Assembly (NCBI GenBank): GCA_005408345.1
Contig: SEMN01000150.1
Location: 806,001 to 870,000 of the forward strand
Length of the DNA: 64,000 nucleotides
Direction of reading: 5' to 3'
Origin: Macquaria australasica
Taxonomy: Eukaryota > Chordata > Actinopteri > Centrarchiformes > Percichthyidae
Shown: one piece after another, positions 39,545 through 52,522 of the stretch
How positions within the stretch are numbered: position 1 is the stretch's first letter
Layout: each line of letters starts with the position of its first letter
Notes under the pieces: model-generated
Databases searched by the model: none
The model's input: the letters and a program-made list of their open reading frames with translations, nothing else
Told to the model about the DNA's origin: nothing
Position numbers and translations under genes: made by a program

Positions 39545-40500
39545 GAAGGGGAAATAGGGAGGAAGGTGGAAAGAAAAGGGAGAGGAAATTAGGAGTGGGA
39601 AGCTTTTGGCCCTTTCCTCCTCCATTCCTCAGTCTCTTATCGCTCTTTCACTAGTTAACTGTATTCTATGACTTCAGCAGAGGGCACATCACAGACTTGA
39701 CATTCCCATCTTTCAAATCAACTTTTGCCTGCTGCTGCTACACGTGTGTCCCCAACACATCCCTAAAGCTTGATTCGACCCAAGGGTGTCACACTCCATC
39801 TATCTCCCTCCCCTCTCCCTCTCTTGCTCTGTCTCTGTCCGCCGCTCGCTGTGCTAACCTGGAGAACTCGTTGCACCGCGAGGTACGATCCTGATGTCAC
39901 TACAAATCCATCGTCCACACGCGACACAGCCACCCCTAGAACATCCCCAGGCCAAACACAAAGACACACACGCACACACGCACACATACAGAAACAACAC
40001 ACAGCCGCAGAGTGTGTCTGCTGACAGTGCAGATCCAGGTGGTAAACACAGTTATGTTGACTGAGCCTTTCTATCACCCACAAGTCCAACAGCATCAGAC
40101 AATAAAAGAAAAAGGGAATTGCCAGCCCTCACCTACAGGCGCGAGCTACACCATAGCTATAAGCTGGCTTAACACTGTAAAAATAACATCAAAGTCCCTC
40201 TCTCCATAGAATACACAGCACACCACTTTCATATTTATCTATCACATTTTGACTACACTTCAATTTTCTGCAAAGTTCTTGGGCAATAACAGGAAAAACA
40301 CTTTGAACTAAATAAACAAATGCAAAGTAGGGATCTCTTGAAGCTTTGGAATTTAGGAAATATATTAAAGCAAAATGCAAATGGCCTCCAATGTGTGGTT
40401 CCTGACGCGGGGAGAGAGGATAGCGTCAGGCATGGGAGAGCACTCACCAAAAAGTAATCCAGGGGGAAGAAATGGCTTCTTTAATTCAATTTCAATCCAG

Positions 40501-40523
40501 TTTTTTTTTTTTTTTTTTTTTTT
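40501..40523. repeat. Poly-T run, 23 bp
   Basis: A homopolymer of T. It could be a retroposon A-tail on the minus strand, but no recognisable element body adjoins it. Confidence 0.9.
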
Positions 40524-41229
40524 AACTTTTTGTAGCCTCTTGGCTGGGATTATTTAAGTGCTAGAGGAGCAAAGTGGAAATCCATCCATAAGCCTTTGTT
40601 GACAAATGTAGAGGTTGTCCTGCCGAGTAAGAACAACAGTTAAAAGTAAAATACAGGGTTGTACTCCAAAGAACTGACGATGTTGCTGAACAAGCAACAT
40701 TAGTTCGGTACGAGTCTCATCAAACAGTATAAAACAATAAGGAACCACTGAGCCTCAGATGCTTTAGGATAACTACCTGGACTGTGAAGGTGCAGGAGGC
40801 TGAAAAAGGGTGCAGCTATCCCCTTGTTTCTGGACTCACTGACAGAGGAAGAATGCAGGTTCTACTTTTCCGGCTCACTTTAATAGGAGTCTGATTTCAT
40901 CCGTCCATCTCCCAGACAGACAGGTGAAAGTGACCGGCAGTAAAAGCCTTCTCTCTCTCTCTCTCGCTCTCTCCTTTCCACTCCTCTCTCTTTCTCTATG
41001 TGCTCTCCTCTCTCCTGTGCCTCCCCACTTCATTTTTCATCACACTGTGGTTTTCAGAGGACCGGCACTTTTTCTCCTCTCCACCGCCCTCAGCTATTAT
41101 ATTTAGATCGTGTCTCTCCTCCCCTTCCATTTCTGTCGGTCTCTCTCTCTTCTTCTTTCCTACCACCATTAATTTCTTAGTCATTGACATGAATGCTTTG
41201 TCGGTCGCTTCCCCAACATATATGTTTAT

Positions 41230-42085
41230 ATTAGAGTTGGAACGATTATTTGATTAATTTAGTTTAGAAAAAAAAAAAAAAAGATAATTTATCGACAACA
41301 AATTTTGTAAATCATATTTATAAGTAATTCTTCAAGCAAAAACACCAAAAATTATCCGGTTCCAGCTTCTCAAATGTAAGGATTTGCTGTTTTTACTGTT
41401 TTATATTGTTTTGAATTAATATCCTTAGATTTTGAACTCATAGTTCGATGTTACCTTGGGCTGTAGAAAATTGTGATTAGAGGTGTTTAGTATATGTACA
41501 AACAAATCGTTAAACTGAACGGTCTATACAGAATCACCGTTACTGAACGAATCAGTAGCTTTTAGCAGTGGGGCTCCCCTCACTGGTGTTTGAGAGCGCT
41601 GCTGTCAGCTCGGCTGTGATACACAGTGTGTTACTTCCTTGTTAAAAGCTTATCAAAAGAATGCAAAAGCCACAGAAACAACCATAATGTAGTAACTCAG
41701 TCGTAAATAATAGGCTGCTTAGCTATTAACCTTATGTACAGAGCTTGTATAGGCTAGTTCTGTACTGAACTGAACGTGACAGCTCGGACTAGCAACAGAC
41801 TGAACGTATTACTGAACGGCCGTCAGAATCAGCATTGAACTTATTACCGTAAGTACTGAAGTGCATTTGAAAAGTGATGCGACTGCTTAGCTTAGGAAAA
41901 AAACTGAGCAAATTACATAGTCGGTGATTACAAATCTCTGAAGTGAACGGAACGAAATGATTAAAATCAGCAAAGCGATTCATGATTTCCACCTCCATGA
42001 TGGGTATTTTTCACCATTTTCTGATGTTTCATAGACCAAACGATTAATCGAGAGAATAATCCGCAGATTAATCAGTAATGTGAGT
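41230..42085. repeat. Interspersed repeat with 'attaatcgatta' ends, interrupted
   Basis: The left part (ggaacgattatttgattaat, ccttgggctgtagaaaattg) and right part (gggtatttttcaccattttc, agaccaaacgattaatcg) are two halves of one common teleost repeat. They are separated by a hAT-like insertion at 41478-41997. Other fragments of this family occur at 53.7 and 63.6 kb. Confidence 0.7.
41478..41997. mobile_element. hAT-like non-autonomous element, copy 1
   Basis: It starts agaggtgtttagtatatgta and ends in tccacctcc, giving short GGAGGTG/AGAGGTG inverted termini. It shares many blocks with 62339-63097, including atgtacaaacaaatc, gaatcagtagcttttagcag, gctcccctcactggt and tactgaagtgcatttga. The target duplication is degenerate (attgtgat against tccatgat). 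It has no coding capacity. Confidence 0.7.
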
Positions 42086-42134
42086 AGTGCTGTGCATGTT
42101 CTGGGACACTTGACATGAAAAGTAAATCTGAAAG

Positions 42135-42300
42135 GGGTGGCTGTGGCTCAGGAGGTAGAGCAGGTCGTCCATTAATCTCTGGGTTGACGGTTCGATCCCC
42201 GGCTCCTCCTGTCCACATGTCGAAATGTCCTTGGGCAAGGCACTGAACCCTAACTTGCTCCTGATGGAGTCCAGCACCTTGAATGGCAGCTAAACACACA
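42135..42300 (+). mobile_element. tRNA-derived SINE with intact-looking pol III boxes
   Basis: Box A tggctcaggagg lies at 42144-42155 and box B ggttcgatccc at 42189-42199, 33 bp apart as in tRNA-derived promoters. The body reads atgtcgaaatgtccttgggc and gcactgaaccctaacttgct. The longer tail seen in the inverted copy at 10.9-11.1 kb is missing, so this copy is 3' truncated. Confidence 0.8.
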
Positions 42301-43163
42301 CGAAAACACATGCTTAGAGGAGACTTCTCATGTTACTCACTGGAGATCACGAATTGAAGTGGCCTATAAGGACCACACACACAATAAGAGGCTGTCCCTA
42401 CACTCTCAGGCACTCTGAAACCACTCACACCCACTTAAAAGCACATAGCGAGCAACATTCTGTTTAAAATCATGTCATGTTGGGTTAAAAAACAAGCGGC
42501 TGCCAGTTGGGAACCTCAAGAATGTTCAATCTGAGCGTGAAAAACTTCATCCAGAACTGGGTTCATTCATGTGTGTCAGTGGAGGACTGCCAACGCTGCT
42601 GGTTTTAGTTTATGTCGAAAAAAAATGTCGTTGCGAAAGCGATGGAGCAGAGTATAAGTATATTAGGGGAGTCAACAATCCACTTTCCCTGTTGTTGTTG
42701 GTTTTTTTTTTCCATTTTAGAGATAAAATGTGGGCAGGGGGGAGAGAGAAAGAAATGATGATCAGTGATGTGAGAAGATGAGAGGCAGGAGGTAATGATT
42801 AGTGTCCAAGCTGCCCTTAGAAACCTCTGCCTCAGTTTAATGAATACTCAAAGAGGGGAAAAAGAGCCGAGAGATGGTAAAAGGACATTGGTGCATCTTC
42901 TCTCCCTACCTTTCTTTTTTTTCCCCTTTCTTTGTATCTCCTTCTCTGACAGATAAACACACAGGGCAGGAGTTTCTAAAGAACAATGTAGAAATCACAA
43001 CAGGGCGTCTCTCTGATGGCTTCAGTCCTCTCTGGTCTCATTCTGTAACTCTACTAAACTCCCTCGATTCAGACCTATTTCTCTGCCCTAAATGCATAAT
43101 TTTGTAAATGAAGCATCTGCTTGGGTGGTCCCAGTAGGCCCATGTATATCAGGCTGATGCTGT

Positions 43164-43171
43164 CACACACA

Positions 43172-43213
<42 letters not shown>
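43164..43213. repeat. (CA)n microsatellite, about 50 bp
   Basis: A CA array with one AA interruption. Confidence 0.97.
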
Positions 43214-43214
<1 letters not shown>

Positions 43215-44763
43215 GCCACACACACAATCACTCAAAAATAGTTTTGCTAACAGTCCCCAAAAAATATGTAGCACCTAGGAAGTATCTTCGAGGGTAATGA
43301 CAGCTGTGTTTTTAATTAAAACTTCATATGTTAATGTTTCAGTGTGTACAAGTTTGTTAAATGTTACTGAAGAAATAAGAAGAAGATGTGGGATATTTGC
43401 AAAGAACGTTAGATAAAATGTGATAACGGATGCTCATTACTGCATAGACGATGAATCATGACAATAAAAAGGTGGGTTGCTGTGTGAACCGAAACAAAGT
43501 CTGAATTTAGGTTTTCCTAAATTAGGACAGGCGTTTATCAAGAGCACATTTGTTCTGTGCGAGTCTGGTACTGGAGCCGTAGAGATAAACACACTGGAAG
43601 CTTTCAGACAAATAATAAGCTGGAAATATTGCATACTTATCTGTACAAAATCACTGTTAGCATGATGGCGGTGTTTCTATAGTAACATACCTCTTGGTGT
43701 ATTGTCATGACAACAGAAATTAAATGTAATTACAACAGAAAATTACGTTGAAAACATATCAATACAAAACTGCTTCTGGGGTAGTAAAAAGCACAGTTAA
43801 AGCAGGTCTGTTTTATAGTAAACACTATGCACTGTCTTAAACTATTCAACTGCATGCTGTGTGTTAAAATCTAAAAATAATACAACCGTTGTTGCTATGT
43901 AGCTTCATAACTAAGCGATGATATCAGTAATTCAGGGTGTTGGATGCTTGTCAGTGTGGGTGTTTGTGTTTGTGTGTGCATGGATGCCTGTATGCGCAAA
44001 TGCATCTATTTAGTTCTACTGATGGATTGTAATTAAGTCTTACAGGGGTGTTCGCTACATTTCGTGATAACAAAAAAGCGACAAAGAGAATAAAGCAGAG
44101 AGTCTCATGCATTACACAAACTTCACCCCTTCCCTTTTCTTTGTCTCTCCTCCCCAGATCACTCCTCGTTGCTTTCCTATTTCACCTCACAGCCTGGTGC
44201 ACATAACTTATGCATGCTGTTTTCATACAGGTTGCCATGATTTGGTGTGTGCCTGTGTGTGTGTGTGTGTGTGTTCATTGTGAGTATTTGTGTGTTATGT
44301 TTGCAACCAGCAGCCGTAGATAGAAGCAGAGCAGTAATGGTGTATAACTCATTCTAATGATGCAACAGTGAAGCAGCAGGTAAGGTCAACATAAGAGACT
44401 GTGGTGGAAGGTGAACTACATGGACACATCACACACGCACACATACACACAGACAGACTCATGAATCCATGAATCAATCCCCAACAAACACACCTCCAGG
44501 TCCATAAACATGTACCCTGCCAATCTCTATATCACTCCCCATCCACTTTCTCCCATATTTGCTTGCAGCCCATTATTTTTCCTCCTGTCCTTTTTCTTCC
44601 CTCCACCCTTCGTCCATCCTCTTCTCCTCCCTCCCTCGGCCTCATGGTGATATTGTTGGAGGTCAGTGGACGCCCAGAGGAAGAGGGCTGATGAATAGAT
44701 CCATGATCACTGGCTGTAATTACAGTGTCAAATGAACTGTTTGCTGTCCAGTATGTGCAGGTT

Positions 44764-44765
<2 letters not shown>

Positions 44766-44805
<40 letters not shown>
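44766..44805. repeat. (GT)n microsatellite, 40 bp
   Basis: A pure GT array. A shorter one is at about 44258-44273. Confidence 0.97.
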
Positions 44806-44806
<1 letters not shown>

Positions 44807-45595
44807 CTTTCCTAATGTGCTAGTCAGCTCCCCACAGATGCAGTTGCCATATCAGCATACACAACAACAGATGGGCTCCAGTCACACACACACACATGCA
44901 AATCCACACACAGGCATGCAAAACCATTGTCTCACGTATCATTTATCATAGTCTGAAGTAACAAAAAAATAAAAGTAGCACATCCAATTAGAATATTTAT
45001 AACAGTATGTGTGTTTGTGTGTGTTAACAGGGAGCATGGTGCTTTTGTCTTCATCCCAATTCTACCATTTCTGTACAGGCTCATGGGAACAGGCAGGTTA
45101 GCATCTAAACATTTAACTACAATACATCCTGTCACAGCAAATTCAACTCAGCAGGGCCCCTCTTTACACTGCCAGTTAGTCTGGCAGATGTGGAGTTTTG
45201 GCACACACAATCATACACACACCAAAACTCCCATCACAAGTTATTGCCAACAGATCAGGGTGAGCTATTGACTTCTACGCGCACCCCTCCATCAGACATG
45301 ATAATGGAGAACTGAAGCCACTGAGGCAGGCAGATCAGCAGCTGGGCTGGCAAGAATCAGAGGCGGACAGACGGACAAACAAACCCAGAGTTTAGTTTTC
45401 CTGGTGGGTGAAATTATGTCTCTTTTTGTTTCTGTCTCACTCGTGGAGAGGAAAAAGAGAGAAAACAGTCAAACAAGCTCTTGAAACTGGTCCAATCTAC
45501 TCTCAAGCATTGACAAATTAGAATTTATTTACATAAGTCAAAGCTGAGGTCTCAGACTAATGTATGCTTTTATCCACTTATAAAGAGTATTTCTT

Positions 45596-45885
45596 TAATC
45601 TGCAATAACTGATTTTTTTATTGCGGACACACAAAGTTGACAAATCATCACCTTCTAAGTTGATATGGCGAACCTGTTAGCAAACCATACCAACTCCTGA
45701 GGGAAATATCTGGCTCTTTAGCTGCTAAACGCTCCACTGTGTTCACCAGCTAGTCGCTAACTGTGTCTGTCTGCTGTTTGGTGCTGACCAGTTAGTGTGC
45801 AGTGAGTTTTGAGAGCTTTCGCTGAAAACAGCTGCCTGCTGCGGCCGAAAACGACGCTGTGAGAGTGGTGAGAGTGAACCAAAAC
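45596..45885 (+). repeat. Interspersed repeat copy (family shared with 13.6 kb)
   Basis: Shared blocks with 13568-13880 are listed there. This copy extends further right through gtttggtgctgaccagttag and gtgtgcagtgagtttt. Confidence 0.75.
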
Positions 45886-46197
45886 AGTAAAGTCGCAAGC
45901 CATATAGCTAATCAATGGCAATAAACAATCATGTTGTCACATTGTTTTAACATTGTCATTCATACATTGTTATAAAAATATCAATTATAATCACTTTAAA
46001 CTCTGCTCTTTGCCACTATGTGTGCATCAGAAGCAGAAATAAGCCGGGATAGGGAGAGTTATACTGTTTCTGCGTCTGAGTTGGAGAGTGATTTGGTTTT
46101 CTGCATCCTGTTAATCTGGGCCAACATTTTCCTGCACTGTCACTGTAAATTGAGTAAATCATTTATACTGCTTGCACCCATGTGCCTGCAAGACACA

Positions 46198-46200
<3 letters not shown>

Positions 46201-46234
<34 letters not shown>
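46201..46234. repeat. (CA)n microsatellite, 34 bp
   Basis: A pure CA array. Confidence 0.97.
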
Positions 46235-46236
<2 letters not shown>

Positions 46237-46461
46237 GCATGCATGCCTCTGTTTCCATGAATGTGTTATATGCACAACAAGACAACATTTACACTGCCAA
46301 GGCAAGGCACCTAATCAAATTCAGATCCACATCTAGAGGAAGAGTAAACGTGGATGCACATTCCTGCCACGTGTGTGTATTCCTTTGAGTGTGTGTCTGG
46401 GTGTGTATGCATCTGTACGTGTGTGTGTCAGAGAGAAAGACAGACAAAGAGGGAGAGAGAG

Positions 46462-46463
<2 letters not shown>

Positions 46464-46537
<74 letters not shown>
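46464..46537. repeat. (GT)n microsatellite, about 74 bp
   Basis: A pure GT array directly preceded by a (GA)n run, forming a compound repeat. It produces long spurious Val-Cys and His-Thr frames on the two strands. Confidence 0.98.
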
Positions 46538-49500
46538 TAGTTGGTATTCCAGGGTGGCGTGTTGTGAGTGTGGTTTCCCACAATTCTTATCCGAGTTGTG
46601 ATCACAGAAAACTGGTCTCCTCAAATGGAACACATCCCTCCCTCGCACTATCAGGGATGCACACACACTCACAGACACACAGTCATCCATATGTTTCTCT
46701 GTTTGTGATTCCCTTTCTTGAGTCTAATTCAATCTTCAACTTATAACCTGCCGCCGAAACACGCGGAGCCAAGAACATGAATGCAATTTGGAACAATCTG
46801 AGGTGAGTGTGTCTGTCTTATGAATATATAAGAGTTTCTCCTTTTGGAAGTCCTGCTCAGAACCAGCAGAGGCATTCAGCCTGGGGACGGATAAAACAAT
46901 TGCTGGCTTAGAAAAATTGAAAACAAAGGGGGAAAAAATACATCGGCAAATACAAAGTACCAGGGAGAGAAAGACATGTAATATTCAGTGGGAAAAGGCA
47001 AGAGGTCGACATTTTGAGGATTGGTGGGGGGAAGGAGGGGTGAAAAAAGAAGCAAATGGCTGCCAGGTTGTACTTGAGTTAACCTCTTGCACCCTGCATT
47101 ATTTCCTGAGCTTGAAACACTCAAGAAATGTTCTAATTGACAAGCCAGTGATGTATAACTCAAAGTACATAAGCTGTGTACTCACATTAAAGCGACGCAG
47201 CACTTCAGTGGCAGTGAGGTAGATCTGCATGCTGATATGCTGAGGATGCTGCATCACGCAGAGCAGTTCACGCAGAGGTAAAAAAGTGACAAGAAAAATA
47301 CGGAGATAAGAAGAATCTTGTTCAAAATCTGGCTTTGCTTCATTCAGGGAAATGTGTCCTAGTTAGCATCCTGCTGCTCAGTGTACACACACGCACACAG
47401 CAGCAGCATGCACGCTCACACACACATTCCTATGCTGCTAATGAACAGGCTGGTTTCTCTCTTGGGATTTCTCTCCCTATATGTTTCTTTCTCTCTACCT
47501 TCACTACGTCCCTCTATCCCTCCTCACCTTCCATCTGCATTCCCGTGACAGCTTCTCCTCTCCAGAGTTTAGATGTTTGACGTGTGTCACTCATACACCC
47601 TCAGACTGGCAAGTTGTGAACCCAAACACACACACACACACACACTTTTGGCAAATAATATGCACAATGACAAAGCACCTTTCTCAAAAACAAGCCAACT
47701 CAAATGTAATGTAATACACTCTCTCACACACACCTGTGATCTGAGGCAGTCTTCAGTCAGTGAATACATTAGCACAAGACAGTATGACACCTCTTGTAAG
47801 TGACTGTGTTGTCACCTCTGCATCTGCAAATTGGATGAACAAATAAAGCCATAATTTTCAAACATCACAGGCTATTTGAAATGCGTTAATCCTCCGAACG
47901 TAATGTATTCATGTTATTCATCTTCACGCTTGAGATACACAACCCCTCTAATTCAAATATTTGTTGTCACATTCTTTTAATCAAATTTGCACGGATTGAT
48001 TTTCATGTTGGAAGCCATGACTCTCTTGCCTATAGATAGCTCAGCAATCCGTTTGAAGACTCAGAGATACACTTAACATTACACTAGTTTAACATTTTAT
48101 TGTGTGATATGTGTGGTAATTAAAGCAACTTGTTATTTCTCAGCTTTTGTTGCAGGTCACAGTTATGTTTCATCAAAGACTTTACAGCTGTGAGCCTCGG
48201 TGTCAAACAGCTCTACATTTGGAGCCAGACTTCAAACAGTTCATTTTTAGTCAATCATATAAGCTGTTTTACTCGGAGGCATTGTTCAAGCCAGGTTGAA
48301 AACCTTTGAAAATTATCTGGTTCATGCAGATGTGTGTTACAGAAATAGAGAATAGAGAGAAAGAGAAATGGAAAGAGAGAATGGATCATCATCACTGACA
48401 TCGGTTAACACAAAGCACAAAGTAAAATCTGGTGCCAACATGGCATCTAACACCTAACATGGGGAACCCTGGCATATATAAAAAAAAGAGTATGAATTTG
48501 GCCTGCAGGACGCTAGCACTATGCAGAACTTTGACTACTAGCACAATGAAAAGTTACATAAATGTGAACATGTCATATGTGTATCGATATATTAGACTCT
48601 GATCTTTTAGGTCCTTGTGGTCATTCTCCAAGAGGACGCTGTGTCATAAAAAATACTCCAGGTAAAATGCACAGCAGAGAATACAGCTGAAACCTTTAAA
48701 TATATGGTGTCTCCCAACCTTCAAAGCAGCCTCGCAGTCCAACAGTGTTATAAATCCTTGTCCAAAATCATTGCAAAGTATTGCAGGGAAGTGCATTATG
48801 ATGTTGCCTCTGTATTTAAAGGGACCTAACCTCTAAATATCATCGAACTGTAATGTTTTTTGTGCACCTTTTAGGCTACAAGAGTGCAGGGCACGTTAAC
48901 AGGATGTGCATGCATTGAGTGAAGCAAAGCTATTTATGCTTCATTGTCCTTCAAAGGTGTAGGCTCCATGAAGCTAACAATTTGTGTATGAAAACATGTG
49001 TTTTACTTTACTTACTGAGACAATTGTCTTGATTGTATTGTGTATTTATTTTCCAGTAAACAAATAGAAATCTACCAACACTCGGTACTCGAGTGAGCTT
49101 GTAACACTGTTTAAGGTTGTAATACTTCCGTTTCAGTCTCTGGCGGTTTGTTTGGTAATACATGTATATAAAAATGATGATTGGCCAACTGAACGTGCTG
49201 CTGCTCTCCTCCACTCACTGAACACAATCAGTTGGGAGAGCCACAGCCACATCAGTGCATATTCACTGAGACGCAAGTACAGTAGGTACAAGTACAGACC
49301 CGGTACATACAGAGCTCAGTGGAAAAGATTTGTCAGTTCACTTTTTGCCGGTATTATTACAAGGGTCTTACTATGACATAGTCAGTTTGTTTTAATTTAG
49401 GCAGACTCTTTCCAAGAAAGGGGAGTTAAAGGGTTAAAGAGAGAAATGTTGTTTTTTATAACACCATATGTGTTGTGTTTGTGCCAGAGGATCCAAGTAA

Positions 49501-49936
49501 GACACCAGACGCCTAAAGGAATTCCCTGTGGTGCCAATAAATGATAGTGTTGCATTTGCCCCCTCACTGGTTTTTACTGTCTAGCAGCTGTAGTTAGCTG
49601 TAGGGTGCTATCTCACGGACAAAGCTGCGTCAGAAACACCAGCAGACAAACAATTAAGTGATATAAGAATTACAAGAGCAGTCTGTTTTCAGCTAACGCA
49701 AAATGTTTGGATACAGTGTGGAGGATTTCTACACAGCTGAAGAGAGTGTGTGGTCTTGTAAGTGGGTGGGTCCATAATTAAACCTGATTCCTGTTGGGCT
49801 TTTCCAGAATAACACACATGCACATTCACACTACCTGATTATGCCTAATTACAGACTGCTGTCTTCTGGGTGTGACAGCAATTCAGACGTACAGCTCTGC
49901 ACACATACCTTCCCACGGGCAGCATAACCCCTTCTG

Positions 49937-49962
49937 CACACACACACACACACACACACACA
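49937..49962. repeat. (CA)n microsatellite, 26 bp
   Basis: One of three CA arrays within 320 bp. Confidence 0.96.
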
Positions 49963-50090
49963 GCCAGTGTCCCACCGCCCCGACAGCATATTGCCAAAAT
50001 AAACAGCATCAGCCCTGTCAACACAGAGATCTCTCACTGCGACCAGACATACACCTGGTAGTCACACACACCTACACAAACAAATCTGTA

Positions 50091-50125
50091 CACACACTCA
50101 CACACACACACACACACACACACAC
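50091..50125. repeat. (CA)n microsatellite, about 35 bp
   Basis: A CA array with a single CT interruption. A third array lies at about 50229-50248. Confidence 0.96.
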
Positions 50126-51136
50126 TATAAACACATCTGGCAATCAGAGATGTGCAGAAACACACACAGCAGGGAGAAGAGGATCAGTGGGGTATTGATA
50201 TTACAAACACACATGCATACACCTGCTCACACACACACACACACACACCCCACCCCTGACAGAGATACAGACTGTTACTGACAGGCTGGAGGACAAGTGA
50301 TTTCCTGGCAGCCATAGTCTCCTTCCCTCTTAATCCAAGCTGTGGGAGGCGGGCGGTGTTGACATCTGAGACCAGTGTATGGGATCCTCTCATATCTGAC
50401 CTTTAACACAGCCAGACCAGAGCAGGTAAAGGTCTACAGCTCCCCAGTGACTTGCATAGATTTGATACAGCGCACAAGAGCAGACGCTAGAGAGAGAGAG
50501 AGGAAAGAGATAGAGCTCGAATGGAGAGTCCTTGAATAAAAACCTATTAGCTACAAAGAAAAGTAGGTTCCTTCCTCTTTCTTTTCAAGATCGATCATTC
50601 AGATTCTTGTTTTTCTCAATAGAGCTTTGTGCCCATGAGATGATATTAGCAAAAGCTTGAAATGATGTGACACTCTCTGAGTATCAGCATATTCACTGGC
50701 CTGTTCTGTGTATCTGTCATTTGAATTTATATTCATAAACACAGAATATGGTCCTCAATAGGCTCACTAGGTTACCTTACTCTAGGCCCCATTTAAAATA
50801 CTTTTACAACACATTATGTGATTGCATCATTGTGAAAATAAGCAGCACAGTATCCCTATGAACTACATTCATATTGGACAATTCTGATGGGCAGCATGTG
50901 CAATTTATGTCAAGTGTTTGTGAAGCTATAGTACTTTGAAAGTATAGCTAGTGAAGCTACAAGTTGCTCTTCATAAGACATAAAGCTACAGAAACAATAC
51001 GCTTTGGTTGAAAACTACACCACAAGCTTCTCAGAAAAAGTGGCCTACTACATTGAAGCATCTATTGTTAAGTAATATACAGCAATGGACAAATGTGCTC
51101 ATAATTTTGTGGTGTTACTATGTCCAATACCAAGAT

Positions 51137-51680
51137 TAAAGGAATAGTTCAACATTTTGGGAAATGGGCTTATTCGCTTTCTTGCTGAGAGTTAGATGAG
51201 AATAGATACCAGAGGAAGATTCTCAAATCTGTCCCTTAAATGTGAAGCTTTAGCTGATTACTGTGAGATTCCAGCAGAGACTCCTCAAAGTCAGTGTCCA
51301 ACTCCACAAAGTCACTGCATCCAGCCAAGAAATAGTCCAGCACATAACCCCCCCTTGTCATTTTTACACTTAAGTTTTTGTACAGATTAAACAAGCGAGA
51401 TATGACATGTCTCATCTCTAGCATTAAGTTTTTGTACAGATTAAACAAGCGAGATATGACATGTCTCATCTCTAGCATCTCTATAAGCATAGTGAGCTGT
51501 AGAGATGCTAGACGCAGATTTTATTAACTTCAGACAGAGCCAGGCTAGCTGTTTCCCCATTTCCAGTCTTTATGGCTTGGCTGCTGGCTGTAGCTACATT
51601 TTTACAGAGGCATCGATCTCCTCATCTAACTGCGGAAGAAAGTGAATAAGCATATTTCCCAAATGTCAAACTATTCCTTC
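51137..51680. mobile_element. Foldback MITE with long inverted termini
   Basis: The left end reads aaggaatagttcaacatttt and then gggaaatgggcttattcgct. The right end, reverse complemented, reads aaggaatagtttgacattt and then gggaaatatgcttattcact; similarity continues through gttagatgag. The flanks are TTAA (left) and TCAA (right), a nearly matching four-base duplication. The element carries an exact 54-bp tandem duplication inside. It is a well-known type of teleost repeat and is non-coding. Confidence 0.82.
51370..51477. repeat. Perfect 54-bp tandem direct duplication
   Basis: Positions 51370-51423 and 51424-51477 are identical and adjacent. The unit begins ttaagtttttgtacagatta and ends ctctagca. 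The period is a multiple of three, so a minus-strand frame repeats an 18-residue stretch, but that frame is not a real gene. Confidence 0.95.
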
Positions 51681-51879
51681 AACTACACCTTAACCATACC
51701 ATAGTTGCACTACATGGATATTGTGGAAATGAAAAAATCACGAAATGTTGGCTTTGAGTGTCAAAAACATGTGACTTAGTGTAATCCCGGATTATGCCGA
51801 ATTGCCCAATATCTTCCTGTCTAGAAATAGGATTGCAATCAGACTTTAGTCTGGAAAAGTTGCTTTGAATGTGGCATGG

Positions 51880-52200
51880 CCTTATGGCAAGCGTTAATCA
51901 TCAGGCAGCACCACCAAACGACCTCCTACATCCAGAGCTCTCCACAGCCAGGAGAAGGGAGATAAGGGCAGGCTTTGACCTGCCACCCATACCCATGACA
52001 CCTGTCACACGGGTCAATCAGCCAGGGGTGCCACGTCTGTTAGGGCCAGGGTGAGCCGGGTAGCTGGTCACCAAGCACTTTAATCTCCAACAGATTCCCA
52101 CCACCTGGCTCTACTGGCATCACACCAAGCCCTGCAGCCCTCCAATCTGGCAACTCCTACTGTCATGTTACAGAGGGTTCAACAGGAACTCAACTGGAAA
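51880..52200. repeat. Unclassified GC-richer block, possibly repeat-derived
   Basis: This block is more GC-rich than its surroundings, carries a 61-residue plus-strand frame with no recognised domain, and ends against a ggat microsatellite. It may be a degraded retroelement fragment. Confidence 0.3.
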
Positions 52201-52201
52201 A

Positions 52202-52228
52202 GGATGGATGGCTGGATGGATGGATGGA
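52202..52228. repeat. (GGAT)n microsatellite
   Basis: Tandem ggatggatggctggatggat units. Confidence 0.92.
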
Positions 52229-52522
52229 GCACATAAGTGCAGGTAGGGCATGCAGCCTGTTTTTGAGCCTCCATCTCTTAAAGAAAACTGTTTGACCACA
52301 TGATCTACTGTATTCCCCTGATCAGTCCTGCTGTGTGCCATATACAGTTGGAGACATGGGTGGCCCGCAGGCTATGCTGCTGCTTAAGTGTATGTGAATA
52401 CATGAATGTTTGCCTCAGGGGAGGATTTGCTCTTGGGTCTTTGATTACCAGTTTGCAGTCAGGCTTTTCAAAATGACACAATTCTTAGATTCCCCTTCAG
52501 CAATATAGCATGTCGCTTGTAG

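Noticed and set aside
42135..42205. Possible tRNA gene
   Set aside because: Box A and box B are present, but the sequence continues into a SINE body and the cloverleaf stems do not pair well.
46289..46746. 130-133-residue frames on both strands
   Set aside because: Mostly translation of the (GT)n/(CA)n array; not a protein gene.
51370..51477. Direct repeats that might suggest a CRISPR array
   Set aside because: Only two adjacent identical units without spacers, in a eukaryotic genome.
51869..52054. 61-residue frame that might be a retroelement fragment
   Set aside because: Too short and without reverse transcriptase, integrase or gag motifs to support a call.
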